A stretch of 64,000 nucleotides of DNA. Source: Candidatus Pantoea deserta. GTDB taxonomy: Bacteria; Pseudomonadota; Gammaproteobacteria; Enterobacterales; Enterobacteriaceae. The notes below the pieces were generated by a model. The model saw nothing but the letters and a program-made list of their open reading frames with translations, did no database searches and had not been told where the DNA came from. Shown piece by piece: positions 44,853 to 54,016 of the stretch. Positions within the stretch are counted from its first letter, which is position 1, and the number at the start of each line of letters is the position of its first letter. The stretch spans positions 1 to 64,000 of the forward strand of contig NZ_RMVG01000023.1 of NCBI RefSeq assembly GCF_003813865.1, written 5' to 3'. Both the position numbers and the translations under genes were made by a program.

Positions 44853-45064
44853 ATGCCTGCGATTTACCTGTTCATGCCGATTAGCGGGTGGCGGCAGCCT
44901 GCGGGGCTGTCATTAAACTTAAACCGTTCTGCAACCTGAATGACATTTAGGAACGGGTGCTATATACGCTGCTGCATAGCGCCGCCAGGATAGGGTTATA
45001 TTTTGGCAAAATGTGCGCCGCAGCGAACGGGCACAGTAAACACAACGAGGATCCGACGACCCTA

Positions 45065-45670
45065 ATGGAAGCGTTCAACCATTCCCTGTTTTTATCCATC
45101 AACGCCACGCCTGATTCTCCTGGCTGGCTACTGGCGCTGGCCACTTTCATTGCAAAAGATCTGATCGCCATTGTCCCGCTGCTGATTGTCGCGCTGTGGA
45201 TCTGGGGACCGCGCGAGCAGGTCAAATCGCAGCGCGTGCTGGTGCTGAAAACCGGCATGGCCCTGATTTACGCGCTGGCCATCTCCTGGTGCGTCGGCCA
45301 GCTTTTCCCCCATCCTCGCCCGTTTGCCATTGGCCTGGGCTATCAGTTTTTGCACCATGCGCCTGACGACTCCTACCCCAGCGACCACGGCACCACCATC
45401 TTCACCTTTGCGCTGGCCTTTATCTTCTGGCACCGCCTGTGGTCAGGCGTGATTCTGATGGCGATCGGCAGCGCTATCGCCTGGTCGCGCGTCTATCTCG
45501 GCGTGCACTGGCCAATGGATATGCTGGGAGGCTTTCTGGTGGGGCTGCTCGGCTGCCTGGCGTCGCATCTTGCCTGGCAGGGATACGGCGCGCGTATGCT
45601 GGCGCTGTTTAACGCCGCTTATCGCGCGCTGTTCGCGCTGCCGATACGCAAAGGCTGGATTCAGGATTAA
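45065..45670 (+). CDS. ybjG: Undecaprenyl-diphosphatase YbjG (PAP2 family)
   Basis: Inner-membrane phosphatase that dephosphorylates undecaprenyl diphosphate on the periplasmic side to recycle the lipid carrier. It has 201 residues (E. coli 198). PAP2 signature motifs are HPRPF, PSDHGT and SRVYLGVHWPMD. The start MEAFNHSLF at 45065 matches the family; the open frame to 44957 is leader sequence. The 212 bp between rybB and this gene hold several short inverted repeats but no supported gene. Confidence 0.94.
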   Translation: MEAFNHSLFLSINATPDSPGWLLALATFIAKDLIAIVPLLIVALWIWGPREQVKSQRVLVLKTGMALIYALAISWCVGQLFPHPRPFAIGLGYQFLHHAPDDSYPSDHGTTIFTFALAFIFWHRLWSGVILMAIGSAIAWSRVYLGVHWPMDMLGGFLVGLLGCLASHLAWQGYGARMLALFNAAYRALFALPIRKGWIQD

Positions 45671-45887
45671 AGCGGCAGGCAGCGCACTGGCTGACAGGCG
45701 GAAGGTAGAATGCTGCGGCTCGCAGGCTTGATGGCAAAACCGCTCAGGGCCTCCATGCGCGCTCGGCCCGCGCAGATACGCACCTCTTCCCTGAAGTGTG
45801 TCCGTTGCCGGGCCGACACGTTGCGTTGTTATCCCTGCCGCGAGACGCGTTGCGTCCCGGCGCCTGTTACCCGCTTCCTGAACCTGT

Positions 45888-45915
45888 CGCCGTTTGCCAG
45901 AAAGGGCAAACGGCG
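45888..45915. other. 11-bp perfect hairpin after dacC
   Basis: Arms cgccgtttgcc and ggcaaacggcg with agaaag loop, 9 nt past the dacC stop on the minus strand. No T-run follows, so it may be a 3' stabilising structure or a weak terminator. The rest of the 253-bp ybjG-dacC gap shows no gene. Confidence 0.55.
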
Positions 45916-45923
45916 CGCATGGA

Positions 45924-47126
45924 TTAACTAAACCATTTTCCAAACAGCGTATGGAACTGCATCAGGACAAAATCGACGATGCGGCTAAAGAAATTGCCTT
46001 CCTGAACCTCTTCCATCACCACCAGCGGACGTTGCTCAACGGTTTTGCCGTCAAGCTGGAAATCGATGGTGCCCACCACCTGGTTTTTCTTGAGCGGCGC
46101 TTCCAGCTGCGACGTCGTCAGGTTATAGCTCGCCTTCAGATTCTTCATCTGCCCTTTCGGTATCGTCAGCGCGGCATCCTTCTCCACGCCAAGATTGACC
46201 TCTTTACGATCGCCAAACCAGACGCGCTGCTGGGCAAAGGGCTTATCAGATTTAATCGGCGTCACGGTCTCGAAAAAGCGGAAGCCCCAGGTCAGCAGTT
46301 TTTCGCTTTCGCGGAATCGCGCCGCGTCGGTGGCGGTGCCCAGCACCACGGAAATCAGGCGCATATCGTTTTCAGTGGCGGAGGCCACCAGATTATTGCC
46401 TGCGCCTGAGGTGTGGCCGGTCTTGATGCCGTCGACGTTGAGGTTGGTGCTCCACAGCAGCCGGTTGCGGTTCATCTGGCGAATATGGTTAAAGGTGAAC
46501 TCTTTCTCTTTATTCAGCGCGTATTCGTCCGGCACGTCGCGGATCAGCGCCTGCCCGATCAACGCCATGTCGCGCGCGGTGCTGTACTGCCCCTCGGCGT
46601 CCAGTCCATGCACGGTCATAAAATGAGTATTCTTCAGCCCGAACGCTTTCACATAGTTATTCATCAGGCCGATAAAGGCATCCTGACTGCCTGCGACATA
46701 GTCCGCCAGCGCGATACAGGCGTCATTGCCCGACTGGATCACGATACCTTTATTCAGCTCGGAAACCGGAATGCGATCGCCGGGCTTGAGAAACATCAGC
46801 GAAGACCCTTTGAGCTTTGGATTGCCGGTGGCCCAGGCGTCCTGACCCACGGTCACCATATCATCGCGCTTGATTTTGCCTGACTTGAGCGCCTGGCCGA
46901 CCACGTAGCTGGTCATCATTTTGGTCAGGCTGGCCGGATCGAGACGGTCATCGGCATTGCCTTCCGCCAGCACCTTACCGCTGGCGTAATCCATTAAAAT
47001 CCAGGCTTTCGCCTCTACCTGCGGCGGCGCGGGCGCGTCTACAGCAAAGGTTGCGGGCGCGATAAACAGCAGTAAAGAGGCGGCGGCGGCGAGCCGCAGA
47101 GGACGTGAAGAACGAGTAATTGTCAT
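45924..47126 (-). CDS. dacC: D-alanyl-D-alanine carboxypeptidase DacC (PBP6)
   Basis: Penicillin-binding carboxypeptidase trimming the terminal D-Ala of peptidoglycan stem peptides at the periplasmic face. It has 400 residues, as in E. coli PBP6. Signal peptide about 1-28; catalytic SLTK at 66-69, SGN at 132-134, KTG at 235-237; C-terminal amphipathic membrane anchor FFSRIVDFVLMQFHTLFGKWFS. The paralogue DacA (PBP5) is the alternative, but the neighbourhood (ybjG, yliI) points to dacC. Confidence 0.93.
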   Translation of the reverse strand: MTITRSSRPLRLAAAASLLLFIAPATFAVDAPAPPQVEAKAWILMDYASGKVLAEGNADDRLDPASLTKMMTSYVVGQALKSGKIKRDDMVTVGQDAWATGNPKLKGSSLMFLKPGDRIPVSELNKGIVIQSGNDACIALADYVAGSQDAFIGLMNNYVKAFGLKNTHFMTVHGLDAEGQYSTARDMALIGQALIRDVPDEYALNKEKEFTFNHIRQMNRNRLLWSTNLNVDGIKTGHTSGAGNNLVASATENDMRLISVVLGTATDAARFRESEKLLTWGFRFFETVTPIKSDKPFAQQRVWFGDRKEVNLGVEKDAALTIPKGQMKNLKASYNLTTSQLEAPLKKNQVVGTIDFQLDGKTVEQRPLVVMEEVQEGNFFSRIVDFVLMQFHTLFGKWFS

Positions 47127-47259
47127 GTGCGAGGAAATTCCATGTTAAATCGCGGTTTTAAGGCAAAACCTACAGAGTGAAACGCTACCTGCTGTAGGGC
47201 ATGAAAAAAACCGCCCGACCGTAAAGTTTTATAGAGTTTAGTAGAGTAACCCTGGCATC

Positions 47260-47302
47260 TGCCGGATGCGCTGACCAGCGTCACGCTATGCGCCGCCGGG
47301 CA
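47260..47302. repeat. REP-like imperfect palindrome
   Basis: The stretch begins tgccggatgcgc and ends gcgccgccgggca, similar to the ends of enterobacterial REP units. It is in the 264-bp divergent gap between dacC and the HAD gene. The inner part pairs only in places, so the assignment is tentative. Confidence 0.35.
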
Positions 47303-47390
47303 AACTCAGTGAAATTCCGATTTTTCGCAGAAAAGTTAAGACCGTCACAAAACTCTGCCAGGCTGAGGTGAACCAACCGAGGAGATCCCC

Positions 47391-48047
47391 ATGGACTTAG
47401 CCGTATTCGACCTGGACGAAACCGTCATCTGCGAGGACAGTACCGGCCTGTGGCTGCGCTGGCTGGTTTCGCAAGGCTTCGCGCGTGAAACGCTGCTGGC
47501 TGAAGAGCAGGCGTTAATGGCCCACTACTATGCGGGCACGCTGGCGATGGAGGATTACATGGCGCTCACCCTTTCGCCGCTGGCTGGTCTGGCCGCGCCG
47601 ACGGTGGCGGGCTGGGTGCGCCGCTGGATCCAGCGCGACATTCTGCCGCGCGTCTATCCGGAAGCGCGGAAGCGCATTCAGTGGCATCAGCAGCGCGGCG
47701 ATAAAGTGGTGATCTGTTCGGCCAGCGGCGAACATCTGGTGACGCCGATAGCCGAACGCCTTGGCGCGCACGGCGCGCTGGCGATTGGCGTTGAGGTCGT
47801 AAACGATCGCTACAGCGGACTGACCTACGGCACCCTGACCTATAAAGAGGGTAAAGTGACGCGGCTCACCGACTGGCGCGCCCTTCAGCAGGAAGATCGC
47901 TTTCATCAGACCTGGGCCTATAGCGACTCAATGAACGACCTGCCGCTGCTGGCGCAGGCCGATCGGGCGCTGGTGATTAACCCGGACGCGCTGCTGCATC
48001 AGGAGGCGCTGAGCCGCGGCTGGGAAGTGTGCCGCTGGGCGCGCTAG
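47391..48047 (+). CDS. HAD-superfamily subfamily IB phosphatase
   Basis: SerB-like small-molecule phosphatase of unknown substrate, 218 residues. Motif I FDLDET gives nucleophile D7 and D9; motif II is in VVICSASGEH; motif IV is SDSMNDLPLL. A helical cap spans about 18-95. GAGGAGA lies 7 nt before the ATG. It is in the place where E. coli has gstB. Its TAG is directly abutted by the stop of convergent yliI, with no intergenic base. Confidence 0.85.
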   Translation: MDLAVFDLDETVICEDSTGLWLRWLVSQGFARETLLAEEQALMAHYYAGTLAMEDYMALTLSPLAGLAAPTVAGWVRRWIQRDILPRVYPEARKRIQWHQQRGDKVVICSASGEHLVTPIAERLGAHGALAIGVEVVNDRYSGLTYGTLTYKEGKVTRLTDWRALQQEDRFHQTWAYSDSMNDLPLLAQADRALVINPDALLHQEALSRGWEVCRWAR

Positions 48048-49181
48048 TTAGCCGCGGGACGCGCCGCCGTCCTGCGCTAATCCCACTTTCAGCAGCTTGC
48101 CGTTGTCGTCGTCAGTCAGCACGTAGAGATAGCCGTCCGGGCCCTGACGCACGTCGCGAATACGCTCATTGCGATCGGTAAGCAGACGCTCTCTTTCCAC
48201 GACCTTATCGCCGTTAACCGTCAGGCGAATGAGGTTTCTCTCTTTCAGCGCGCCGATAAACAGGGAGTTTTTCCACGTCGGGAAGCGCGCGCTGTTGTAG
48301 AACGCCATCCCGCTCAGCGCCGGCGAGACTTTCCAGTAATAGACCGGCTGTTCGGTTCCGTCAGCATGCGAACCTTTCGATTCCGGCACGCGGTTGCCAT
48401 CATAATCAATGCCCCAGGTCGCCAGCGGCCAGCCGTAGTTTTTGCCCTTTTGCGGAATGTTGATCTCATCGCCGCCACGCGGGCCGTGTTCGCTCTCCCA
48501 CATCTGCTGCGTCCAGGGGTTAAACGCCAGCCCTTGCGGATTGCGCAGGCCATAGGCCCAAATCTCTGGACGCGCGCCGCTGCGGCTGACGAACGGATTA
48601 TCTTGCGGCACGCTGCCGTCCTGATTCAGACGCAGGATTTTTCCGGTCAGCTTGTCGAGATCCTGCGCGCTGCTGCTGTGGAAGTTATCGCCGAAGACGA
48701 TATAGAGATAGCCATCGCGATCGAAGGCCATGCGCGTGCCGAGATTATTGCCTGCTGACAGCTGCGGCGTCTGGCGAATGACGGTTTTAAACCCGTTCAG
48801 CCGCCGGTTATCCTCGCTGAGCTGACCGTAGCCGACCACGGCGCCCAGATTGCCTTCGCTGTTGGCTTCGGTGTAGCTCAGCCATACGCGGCGGCTCTGA
48901 GCGAAGTCTGGCGCCAGCACCACATCCAGCAGTCCCGCCTGACGACGCACCACGGCTTTCGGCACCCCTTCTATCGGCTGCGATAAACCGCTATCCGGCC
49001 GCCAGCTGCGCAGCTGTCCGCTTCGCTCCGTAATTAGCAGCGTCTGGTTGTCGGGCAGAAAAGCGACCGACCAGGGATGATTAAGTTTGTCCTGTAAAAC
49101 CTCAACCTGCACGTCAGCCGCCAGTGCCGGTAACGTCAACAGCGCGCCGCCGAGTAACACTGCGGCAGTCAGTCGGGCCAT
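48048..49181 (-). CDS. yliI: PQQ-dependent aldose sugar dehydrogenase YliI
   Basis: Periplasmic six-bladed beta-propeller that oxidises aldose sugars with pyrroloquinoline quinone. It has 377 residues (E. coli 371). Signal peptide about 1-21 (MARLTAAVLLGGALLTLPALA), then LNHPWSVAFLPD, the PQQ-GDH motif HGPRGGDEINIP and GKNYGWPLATWGIDYDG. No PQQ synthesis genes are in the window. GGAG is 9 nt upstream of the start. Confidence 0.93.
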   Translation of the reverse strand: MARLTAAVLLGGALLTLPALAADVQVEVLQDKLNHPWSVAFLPDNQTLLITERSGQLRSWRPDSGLSQPIEGVPKAVVRRQAGLLDVVLAPDFAQSRRVWLSYTEANSEGNLGAVVGYGQLSEDNRRLNGFKTVIRQTPQLSAGNNLGTRMAFDRDGYLYIVFGDNFHSSSAQDLDKLTGKILRLNQDGSVPQDNPFVSRSGARPEIWAYGLRNPQGLAFNPWTQQMWESEHGPRGGDEINIPQKGKNYGWPLATWGIDYDGNRVPESKGSHADGTEQPVYYWKVSPALSGMAFYNSARFPTWKNSLFIGALKERNLIRLTVNGDKVVERERLLTDRNERIRDVRQGPDGYLYVLTDDDNGKLLKVGLAQDGGASRG

Positions 49182-49313
49182 AATCTACTCCAGTCGCCAG
49201 GGGATGAGTTTAAGGGTAGCCAGCGCGACGGGATAATGTTCAGGCTTTACAAAAGATTAAGGAAGGCGGCTCCGCCTCGCATGCTGACGCCGGCGAACCG
49301 CGCGCAAAAGGCA

Positions 49314-49343
49314 GAGAAAACGCCCGCCGCCTGCGCGGCGGGC
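49314..49343 (-). terminator. Rho-independent terminator after the carbonic anhydrase gene
   Basis: Nine-bp GC stem gcccgccgc/gcggcgggc (49322-49343) followed on the minus strand by gttttctc, 7 nt past the stop. Confidence 0.85.
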
Positions 49344-49350
49344 AGACGTG

Positions 49351-49986
49351 TTACTCGAAGCAGGTGTCGGGGTTATCGGAAAGGGAAATAAAGTTTTTTC
49401 CGCCTTCGGTCAGGGCAATGATTTTGCCCGACTCAATGTCGTAGACCCAGCCGTGCAGGCGGACTTTGCCTTTACGCAGCGCCAGCGCGACAGACGGATG
49501 GGTTTTGATGTTATTGAGCTGAGCAATAACGTTTTCTTTCACCATCTCGTTCAGCCTGGCTTCCGGCGTCTCCAGCTTGCGCTCTTCTACCACGGTTTTC
49601 GCCGCGTCGGCGTAGCGCAGCCAGTGTTCGACCGCTGGCATCGAATCCATGCACTGACAGGACGCGATAGCGTTCATCGCGCCGCAGTTAGAGTGGCCGC
49701 AAATAATAATATCGCTAACGCCCAGCACCATCAGCGCATATTCAATCGTCGCCGACACGCCGCCTGGCTCTGGACCAAAGGGCGGCACGATATTGCCTGC
49801 GTTACGAATAACGAACAGCTGGCCCGGCTCCTGCTGGGTCACCAGTTCCGGTACTAAACGGCTGTCAGAACAGGAGATAAACAGCGCTTTAGGATTTTGG
49901 TTTGACGCCAGGCTTTTGAAAAGATCCTGCCTTTCAGGAAATACATTCTGTTGGAAACTCAGAAATCCGTTAACGATCTCTTTCAT
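49351..49986 (-). CDS. Beta-class carbonic anhydrase, CynT type
   Basis: Zinc enzyme interconverting CO2 and bicarbonate. It has 211 residues and closely follows E. coli CynT in sequence (FISCSDSRLVPELVTQ, RNAGNIVP, CGHSNCGAM, MPAVEHWLRYADAAK, HGWVYDIESG). Zinc ligands and dyad: C39, D41, H98, C101. No cyanase gene cynS, transporter cynX or regulator cynR adjoins it, so a general bicarbonate role (as for Can) is plausible. Two adjacent ATGs exist; I chose the second (MKEIVNGF), as in CynT. The 400-bp gap to rimO (49987-50386) holds promoters only, none clearly placed. Confidence 0.93.
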   Translation of the reverse strand: MKEIVNGFLSFQQNVFPERQDLFKSLASNQNPKALFISCSDSRLVPELVTQQEPGQLFVIRNAGNIVPPFGPEPGGVSATIEYALMVLGVSDIIICGHSNCGAMNAIASCQCMDSMPAVEHWLRYADAAKTVVEERKLETPEARLNEMVKENVIAQLNNIKTHPSVALALRKGKVRLHGWVYDIESGKIIALTEGGKNFISLSDNPDTCFE

Positions 49987-50386
49987 CATTGCGCTCTCAC
50001 ATTATCCACTTAGTCGACTGCGGTAACAGGCTTCCGCAGCTGCCTTTTCATCTGCTTATTATTGAATTCACAGTAAATTTGAAGTCTGGATTTAAGCACC
50101 GGGCCGCACTAAACTCAACCCTGTATTAAGTATTGACGAGGTTCGTCGGTTGGGGAAAGCGTCATTTTTTGCTGAGATAACCAGAGGTTACTCGCAGAAA
50201 AGCTGGCCGCGAGGTTTGCACTTATTTACGTTACAGCCCCCCTGGCCTGCGCCTGATCGCGCGATTCATGCGCCGCTTATCCGCCTGAAAAGCCCGCTAA
50301 ATCCCCCTACAGATAAGGCTACAATTTTCACCGCGACACAGGTAAAATCGCGCGCCATTGCTGTGCAGAACCCGGAAAAAAGAGCC

Positions 50387-51718
50387 ATGTCTACTACCAA
50401 TACAACAATGCCGCCGCGCGTGGGCTTCGTCTCGCTCGGCTGTCCTAAAAATCTCGTTGATTCTGAACGTATTCTGACCGAGCTGCGCACAGAGGGTTAC
50501 GATGTGGTGCCGCGCTATGACGATGCGGAAATCGTTATCGTGAACACCTGCGGTTTTATTGACAGCGCCGTGCAGGAATCGCTGGAAGCGATCGGCGAAG
50601 CGTTAAACGAAAACGGCAAGGTGATCGTGACCGGCTGTCTTGGCGCAAAAGTGGATCAAATCCGCGAAGTTCATCCTAAAGTGCTGGAGATCACCGGTCC
50701 GCACAGCTATGAGCAGGTGTTGTCCCATGTGCATACCTATGTGCCGAAACCGCAGCATAATCCCTTTTTAAGTCTGGTGCCGCAGCAGGGCGTTAAGCTG
50801 ACGCCGCGTCACTACGCCTATCTGAAGATTTCTGAGGGCTGCAACCACCGTTGCACCTTTTGCATTATCCCGTCAATGCGCGGCGATCTCGACAGCCGCG
50901 CCATCGGCGAGGTGCTGGATGAGGCGAAGCGTCTGGTCGAAGCAGGCGTGAAAGAGCTGCTGGTGATCTCTCAGGACACCTCCGCCTACGGCGTGGACGT
51001 GAAACACCGCACCGGCTTCTGGAATGGTCAGCCGGTGAAAACCAGCATGGTGGGCCTGTGCGAACAGCTGGCGAAGCTCGGCGTCTGGGTGCGTCTGCAC
51101 TACGTCTACCCTTATCCGCACGTTGATGATGTCATTCCGCTGATGGCCGAAGGCAAAATCCTGCCCTACCTGGATATTCCGCTTCAGCACGCCAGTCCGC
51201 GTATCCTGAAGCTGATGAAGCGTCCGGGATCGGTGGAGCGTACGCTGGAACGCATCAAGCGCTGGCGCGAAATCTGTCCGGAGCTGACGCTGCGCTCGAC
51301 CTTTATCGTTGGCTTCCCCGGCGAAACCGAAGAAGATTTTCAGCTGCTGCTCGACTTTATCCGCGAAGCGCGTCTGGACCGCGTCGGCTGCTTCCAGTAC
51401 AGCCCGGTTGAGGGCGCTACCGCCAATCAGCTGCCCGATCAGGTAGATGAGGCGGTCAAGCAGGCGCGGTTCGATCGCTTTATGCAGCTTCAGCAACAGA
51501 TTTCGGCCGAACGCCTACAGGAAAAAGTGGGCCGCGAAATCCTCGTTATTATTGACGAGGTAGACGAAGAAGGCGCGATTGGCCGCAGCATGGCGGACGC
51601 TCCGGAAATTGACGGCGCGGTTTACCTCAACGGCGAACGCAGTGTGAAGCCGGGCGATGTGATCCGCGTGAAAGTCGATAACGCCGACGAGTACGATCTC
51701 TGGGGAACGCGGGTTTAA
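50387..51718 (+). CDS. rimO: Ribosomal protein S12 methylthiotransferase RimO
   Basis: Radical SAM enzyme that methylthiolates Asp89 of ribosomal protein S12. It has 443 residues (E. coli 441). The N-terminal UPF0004 domain carries cluster cysteines C19, and those in VNTCGF and TGCLG; the radical SAM motif is EGCNHRCTFC (about 150-159); a C-terminal TRAM domain follows. The frame is open to 50150, but MSTTNTTMPPRVGFVSLGCPKN at 50387 is the family start. Its stop overlaps the stop of the convergent DUF4385 gene by three bases. Confidence 0.96.
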   Translation: MSTTNTTMPPRVGFVSLGCPKNLVDSERILTELRTEGYDVVPRYDDAEIVIVNTCGFIDSAVQESLEAIGEALNENGKVIVTGCLGAKVDQIREVHPKVLEITGPHSYEQVLSHVHTYVPKPQHNPFLSLVPQQGVKLTPRHYAYLKISEGCNHRCTFCIIPSMRGDLDSRAIGEVLDEAKRLVEAGVKELLVISQDTSAYGVDVKHRTGFWNGQPVKTSMVGLCEQLAKLGVWVRLHYVYPYPHVDDVIPLMAEGKILPYLDIPLQHASPRILKLMKRPGSVERTLERIKRWREICPELTLRSTFIVGFPGETEEDFQLLLDFIREARLDRVGCFQYSPVEGATANQLPDQVDEAVKQARFDRFMQLQQQISAERLQEKVGREILVIIDEVDEEGAIGRSMADAPEIDGAVYLNGERSVKPGDVIRVKVDNADEYDLWGTRV

Positions 51719-52164
51719 CCATACAGCTTCTGGTGCGCCTGCTTGCGCGCCAGATAGTCCTCATCTTCCCGCAGTCGATCCCAGTAAGCTTTGAAAACGG
51801 CCGCCGCAGCGGCCTTTTCTTCATCTACGCCGCGCGGCAGCTCATTGCCGTCAGCATCGTACTTACGTCCGCCCTTATGGTTGCTGTAGCGGCGCGCGCG
51901 GGTATAGCCCATCTGGATAAATTTGCGTGCCATATCCATACCGACGAAATCATCCTGCGCGCGATACGCCTCAAACATCTCCATGATCTTCGCCGCCGAC
52001 GCTTTGGCTATCGGCACGGTGCGGAAGCGCCAGTGCGGTAAAATTTCGCCCTTATAGGGTTCCACCATTAACACACCCTGCTCGCCGCGCCCGACCTGAT
52101 ATAGCTCCGGGTGTTTGCGAAAGTCGATGGTTTTAAAGTCCTGCTCGTAATCGAATTTTTTCAT
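51715..52164 (-). CDS. DUF4385 family protein at the end of the gsi operon
   Basis: Small hydrophilic protein of 149 residues that I recognise as DUF4385; function unknown. It is rich in aromatic and charged residues (FDYEQDFKTIDFRKHPELYQVGRGEQGVLMVEPYKGE, YTRARRYSNHKGGRKYD), with no signal peptide, membrane segment or known catalytic motif. Its ATG overlaps the gsiD stop (ATGA), so it is translated as the last gene of iaaA-gsiABCD. E. coli has no such gene here. Confidence 0.85.
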   Translation of the reverse strand: MKKFDYEQDFKTIDFRKHPELYQVGRGEQGVLMVEPYKGEILPHWRFRTVPIAKASAAKIMEMFEAYRAQDDFVGMDMARKFIQMGYTRARRYSNHKGGRKYDADGNELPRGVDEEKAAAAAVFKAYWDRLREDEDYLARKQAHQKLYG

Positions 52165-53066
52165 GACTTGAGTTTAGGATCGAGTGCGTCGCGTAGCCCG
52201 TCGCCAAGCAAATTAAATGCTAAAACCGTGAGAAAAATCGCCAGGCTGGGAAAAATAGCGACGTGCGGCGCCAGCACCATATCGGCGCGCGCCTCGTTGA
52301 GCATCGCGCCCCACTCCGGCGTAGGCGGCTGCGCGCCGAGACCGAGAAATGACAGGCTGGCGGCGGTGATGATGGAGGTGCCAATACGCATGGTGAAATA
52401 GACCACGATAGACGATACCGTTCCCGGCAAAATATGCCGCAGCAAAATCGTCATATCGGATGCGCCAATACTGCGCGCTGACTCGATATAGGTCTGATGT
52501 TTTAACACCAGCGTATTGCCGCGCACCAGCCGCGCGAAGGCCGGAATACTAAAAATCGCCACCGCGATAATCACATTGCTCATACCGCTGCCCATAATCG
52601 CGACCACGGCAATGGCCAGCAGAATGCCGGGAAAGGCGAACAGCACGTCGCAGATACGCATGGTAATGCGATCCCAGGCGCCTTCATAGTAACCGGCAAG
52701 CAGGCCAAAAAAGGTGCCGATCGCCGCGCCGATGGCCACGGAAAAAAATCCGGCGATCAGTGAGATACGCGTCCCGACCAGCACGCGGCTGAAGATGTCG
52801 CGCCCCAGCGAATCCACGCCAAACCAGTGCATCAGGGAGGGTCCCTGATTCAGCCGGTCATAATCAAAATAGTTTTCCGCGTCGAACGGCGCGATAACGG
52901 GCGCAATAAACGCCAGCACGATCAGCAGCAGAACAAAGAGTCCGGCGGTCATGGCTACCGGCTGGCGACGAAAGCGTCGCCAGAACGCGCTCCAGGGCGT
53001 GCGAACCCGATTTTCCGTCGTCAGCGGCAGGCTTTTCAGCACCGCTTCGCGTCGCCAGTTTTTCAT
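52161..53066 (-). CDS. gsiD: Glutathione ABC transporter permease GsiD
   Basis: Inner-membrane permease of the GsiABCD glutathione importer, 301 residues (E. coli 303), with a cytosolic N-terminal tail, six helices and the EAA loop ARSIGASDMTILLRHILPG of the DppC/OppC type. It lies 9 bp after gsiC. Confidence 0.95.
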   Translation of the reverse strand: MKNWRREAVLKSLPLTTENRVRTPWSAFWRRFRRQPVAMTAGLFVLLLIVLAFIAPVIAPFDAENYFDYDRLNQGPSLMHWFGVDSLGRDIFSRVLVGTRISLIAGFFSVAIGAAIGTFFGLLAGYYEGAWDRITMRICDVLFAFPGILLAIAVVAIMGSGMSNVIIAVAIFSIPAFARLVRGNTLVLKHQTYIESARSIGASDMTILLRHILPGTVSSIVVYFTMRIGTSIITAASLSFLGLGAQPPTPEWGAMLNEARADMVLAPHVAIFPSLAIFLTVLAFNLLGDGLRDALDPKLKS

Positions 53067-53075
53067 TGCGACTCC

Positions 53076-53996
53076 TTACCTGTAGCGAATAGCGGGATTG
53101 ATTGCCGCATAGAGCAGGTCAACAATCAGATTGATCAAAATAAACTCCAGCGAAAACAGCAGCACTTCGGCCTGAATCACCGGGTAGTCGCGCATTTCGA
53201 CTGAATCCACCAGCAGGCGGCCCAGCCCTGGCCAGTTGAAAACCACCTCCACCACAATAGAGCCGCCAAGCAAAAAGCCGAACTGAAGCCCCATCATGGT
53301 GACCACCGGGATCATGGCGTTGCGAAGGCCGTGCTTTACCACCACCAGCGATTCGCGAACGCCCTTAGCGCGCGCGGTGCGCATATAGTCTTCCTGCATC
53401 ACCTCGACGAACGACGCGCGGGTAAAACGCGCCATCACTGCAGCTACGGCGGCGCCGAGCGTAACAGACGGCAGAATATAGTGTTTCCAGCTGTCCGCGC
53501 CTACGGTCGGCAGCCAGCCTAGCTCCACGGAGAAGATCTGCATCAGCAGCATGCCGAGCGCAAAGGCGGGAAAAGAGATGCCCGATACCGCCAGCGTCAT
53601 GCCGAGACGGTCCGGCCAGCGGTTGCGCCATACCGCAGAACAGATGCCAATCGCCATCCCTAAAATCACCGCCCAGATCATGCTGGCCAGGGTCAGCCAC
53701 AGCGTCGGCATAAAGCGGGTGGCGATCTCGGTAGAGACCGGCCGCTTCGACACCAGCGACTGGCCAAAATCTCCCTGTAGCGCATTAAGGATAAAGTGCC
53801 AGAACTGCTGCGGCAGCGGCTGGTCCAGCCCCAGCTCCTGGCGCACCATCGCCACCACCGTCGCATCGGCGTCCTGACCGGCGATCAGGCGCGCCGGATC
53901 GCCAGGCAGCAGGTGAACAAACAGGAACACCAGCACCGCCACAATCAGCAGCGTAGGGATCAGTCCCAGCAAACGTTTTATAAAATAGTTAACCAT
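53076..53996 (-). CDS. gsiC: Glutathione ABC transporter permease GsiC
   Basis: DppB-type permease, 306 residues as in E. coli, with MVNYFIKRLLGLIPTLLIVAVLVF, the GDPAR loop and EAA segment ARAKGVRESLVVVKHGLRNA. It is separated from gsiB by 49 bp containing a strong hairpin. Confidence 0.95.
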   Translation of the reverse strand: MVNYFIKRLLGLIPTLLIVAVLVFLFVHLLPGDPARLIAGQDADATVVAMVRQELGLDQPLPQQFWHFILNALQGDFGQSLVSKRPVSTEIATRFMPTLWLTLASMIWAVILGMAIGICSAVWRNRWPDRLGMTLAVSGISFPAFALGMLLMQIFSVELGWLPTVGADSWKHYILPSVTLGAAVAAVMARFTRASFVEVMQEDYMRTARAKGVRESLVVVKHGLRNAMIPVVTMMGLQFGFLLGGSIVVEVVFNWPGLGRLLVDSVEMRDYPVIQAEVLLFSLEFILINLIVDLLYAAINPAIRYR

Positions 53997-54016
53997 GCAA
54001 AATCCTGCGCAGCGGC

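Noticed and set aside
44853..45064. A PhoP or PmrA box upstream of ybjG
   Set aside because: TTAAAC repeats occur at about 44912-44926, but the spacing does not fit either regulator's direct repeat.
45710..45931. A 73-codon cysteine-rich frame between ybjG and dacC
   Set aside because: No ribosome site, overlaps the dacC end and a strong hairpin, and resembles nothing known.
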